NCBI GenBank assembly: GCA_964627605.1
Contig: CAZVGZ010000003.1
Location: 84,758-148,757 of the forward strand
DNA: 64,000 nucleotides
Direction of reading: 5' to 3'
Origin: CAZVGZ01 sp964627605
GTDB taxonomy: Bacteria > Latescibacterota > MWCZ01 > CAZVGZ01
Below, in pieces: positions 62,925-64,000 of this stretch. The translations under genes were made by a program, and so were the position numbers. Within the stretch, counting starts at the first letter, position 1; every line of letters starts with the position of its first letter. The notes beneath the pieces were generated by a model. The model was not told the DNA's origin and made no database searches. It saw nothing but the letters and a program-made list of their open reading frames with translations.

Positions 62925-63623
62925 ATGACGGAGTTGTGGAACAGTGACATTGAGCTTTTCGAACTCGCTAGAAAGGAGCTGTTTACAGCGGTCCTTGGCG
63001 ATGTGATGGATACGATGGGGCTTAAACAGCAGTTTTTGCCGCCTGCGGTTCAGCCGCTCGAGACCGCCATGGTGGTAGTTGGTCGCGCGATGACGGTTTT
63101 GGTTGCCGACTGCGTTGACCCAGGCGATCATACCAGCTCCAATGGCGAAGTGATGAACCGGTCTTTTGGCCTGATGTTGGACGCGCTGGACGACCTCAAG
63201 CCCGGTGAGATATATGTCTGTGCGGGAGCGTCGCCCAACTACGCTCTTTGGGGAGAGCTGATGAGCACCCGAGCGATGAAACTTGGTGCCGTTGGCGCGG
63301 TGCTTGACGGTTTCACGCGAGACACTCTTGGCATTCTCGAAATGAGGTTTCCCGTGTTCTGCCATGGTCAATACGGACAGGATCAGGGCCCAAGAGGCAA
63401 AGTCGTTGATTTTCGGGTGCCGGTTGAGATGGGTGGGACGCGAATTGAGCCAGGTGATATTCTGGTCGGTGATGTTGATGGCGTCTGCGTTGTACCCCGC
63501 CATGTGGAGGATGATGTATTCACCGCCGCATTGGAGAAGGTCCGTGGTGAGAACCTGGTCCGTGAGGCGTTGGAGGCTGGGATGAGCGCAACAGAGGCAT
63601 TTGAGAAATATGGGATACTGTAG
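62925..63623 (+). CDS. RraA/HMG aldolase family protein
   Basis: RraA-fold proteins include RNase E regulators and 4-hydroxy-4-methyl-2-oxoglutarate aldolases that release pyruvate. The 232-residue protein has GDVMDTMGLKQQFLPP, AMTVLVAD, LMSTRAMKLGAVGAVLDGFT followed by RDT (the aldolase-type Gly-Ala-Val-x-Asp-Gly-x-x-Arg-Asp metal-binding motif), FCHGQYG and VGDVDGVCVVPRH. The motif is complete, so an aldolase or decarboxylase rather than a pure regulator is favoured. Catabolic context at both ends of the window fits. Confidence 0.88.
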   Translation: MTELWNSDIELFELARKELFTAVLGDVMDTMGLKQQFLPPAVQPLETAMVVVGRAMTVLVADCVDPGDHTSSNGEVMNRSFGLMLDALDDLKPGEIYVCAGASPNYALWGELMSTRAMKLGAVGAVLDGFTRDTLGILEMRFPVFCHGQYGQDQGPRGKVVDFRVPVEMGGTRIEPGDILVGDVDGVCVVPRHVEDDVFTAALEKVRGENLVREALEAGMSATEAFEKYGIL

Positions 63624-63978
63624 GATCGGCATCCGAGAGACGTTTGCTCCGTGCACTTTGAGCGTACCGTAGCTCTTTGAACGCCCCTAATCAGCCCAAC
63701 CGGACCGGCTGATCCTCATACTTCGGTGCAGCCCTGCAAAGAAGCTTTCCACAGGTACTAAGACCGTCAGATGGTTGCAATCAGCAGCCGGATGCCCTCT
63801 GTTCCGCTATCGCCAGAACTGACCAACCGAAAGAAGGGCGTGGCGTAGCCGCGCCCCAGAAAACACCCGAAGGGTGCCCGGAGGGTGTCAGTAGAGGTTT
63901 GCGACGAATTCCCCGTAGCCGTTGTATGGAAGGGTAGGGTGGCGGTGGAGTGCACCCCCTGGTCTGGACAGAAAGGGT
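63624..63978. other. 355-base gene-free stretch with small inverted repeats
   Basis: No gene is supported here. A 7-bp inverted repeat, ATCAGCC at 63690-63696 and GGCTGAT at 63707-63713 around a 10-base loop, may end the RraA transcript, although no T-run follows. A second short repeat, CACCC-GAA-GGGTG, lies near 63867-63879. The remainder is unrecognised and presumably holds the promoter of the gene starting at 63979. Confidence 0.4.
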
Positions 63979-64000
63979 ATGAAAGTTATAGTTTGCCTGA
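63979..64000 (+). CDS. Start of a gene cut by the window end, possibly electron-transfer flavoprotein beta
   Basis: An ATG at 63979, preceded by GAAAGGG, opens a frame reading MKVIVCL to the last base. EtfB/FixA proteins characteristically begin MKI(I/V)VC(I/L)K, so this could be the start of an electron-transfer flavoprotein beta subunit. Seven codons are too few to be sure, and the ribosome site is very close to the ATG. Confidence 0.25.

Noticed and set aside
63767..63955. Minus-strand 62-codon frame near the right end
   Set aside because: Low-complexity Ser/Thr-rich translation, no ribosome site and no recognisable motif.
1..64000. Insertion sequences, prophage or CRISPR arrays as the cause of gene decay
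   Set aside because: No transposase, integrase, phage gene or spaced direct repeat was seen on either strand.

Overview
The window comes from a Gram-negative bacterium. It carries two Omp85-type outer-membrane proteins, a TamB-like protein, an MlaE permease, lipoproteins and an MltF-like lytic transglycosylase. The single-subunit 304-residue SigA-type factor, the M28 peptidase with a FlgD/T9SS-like C-terminal domain, and the many sugar-isomerase-like TIM barrels, RraA, M81, Gfo/Idh and metallo-beta-lactamase proteins point to a candidate phylum near the FCB group, such as Latescibacterota or Poribacteria. The lineage is an inference from gene content, not something the sequence proves.

Layout. 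1-13 kb is an accessory metabolic region: five related TIM-barrel genes (one of them decayed), a Dabb-domain protein, a double metallo-beta-lactamase protein, the remains of a cbb3-oxidase maturation cluster (ccoI, ccoS and a small membrane protein), a ferredoxin, queA and an alcohol-dehydrogenase-like gene. 13-17 kb holds a minus-strand operon of a glycyl radical enzyme and a URO-D/corrinoid-methyltransferase-like protein, then tRNA-Val(UAC). 17.8-27 kb is mostly housekeeping: rpmB, a PqqD-like/ABC transporter operon with a near-consensus promoter, and yicC-gmk-rpoZ-coaBC-udg-dnaB-mlaE. 27-34 kb is catabolic (metallo-hydrolase, M81 protein, Gfo/Idh dehydrogenase, glutamine-synthetase-like enzyme, fumC) with a perfect intrinsic terminator between convergent genes. 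34-41 kb is regulatory and envelope-related: an ECF sigma/anti-sigma/periplasmic protein operon, a truncated CHASE4-like sensor, a TPR protein, a SigA-type factor and a broken VIT-HEAT gene. 41-64 kb holds a moaD-moaE fusion, mltF, a K+ channel, an Omp85 protein, dnaE, an M28 peptidase, tamB-tamA, aroK, greA, a lipoprotein and rraA.

The most striking feature is the number of broken genes in the accessory parts, next to fully intact housekeeping genes. I see a frameshifted cytochrome c, a TIM barrel with two TAA codons and a lost metal-ligand motif, a ccoI reduced to its two ends, a ccoS with TAG where Gln is expected, a two-cluster ferredoxin with an internal TGA, a dehydrogenase with an internal TAA, and a VIT-HEAT gene with a frameshift and a TGA. 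Several stops fit single C-to-T or G-to-A changes from Gln, Arg or Trp codons. This looks like recent gene decay under relaxed selection, although assembly error cannot be excluded without reads. No insertion sequence, phage gene or CRISPR array was seen.
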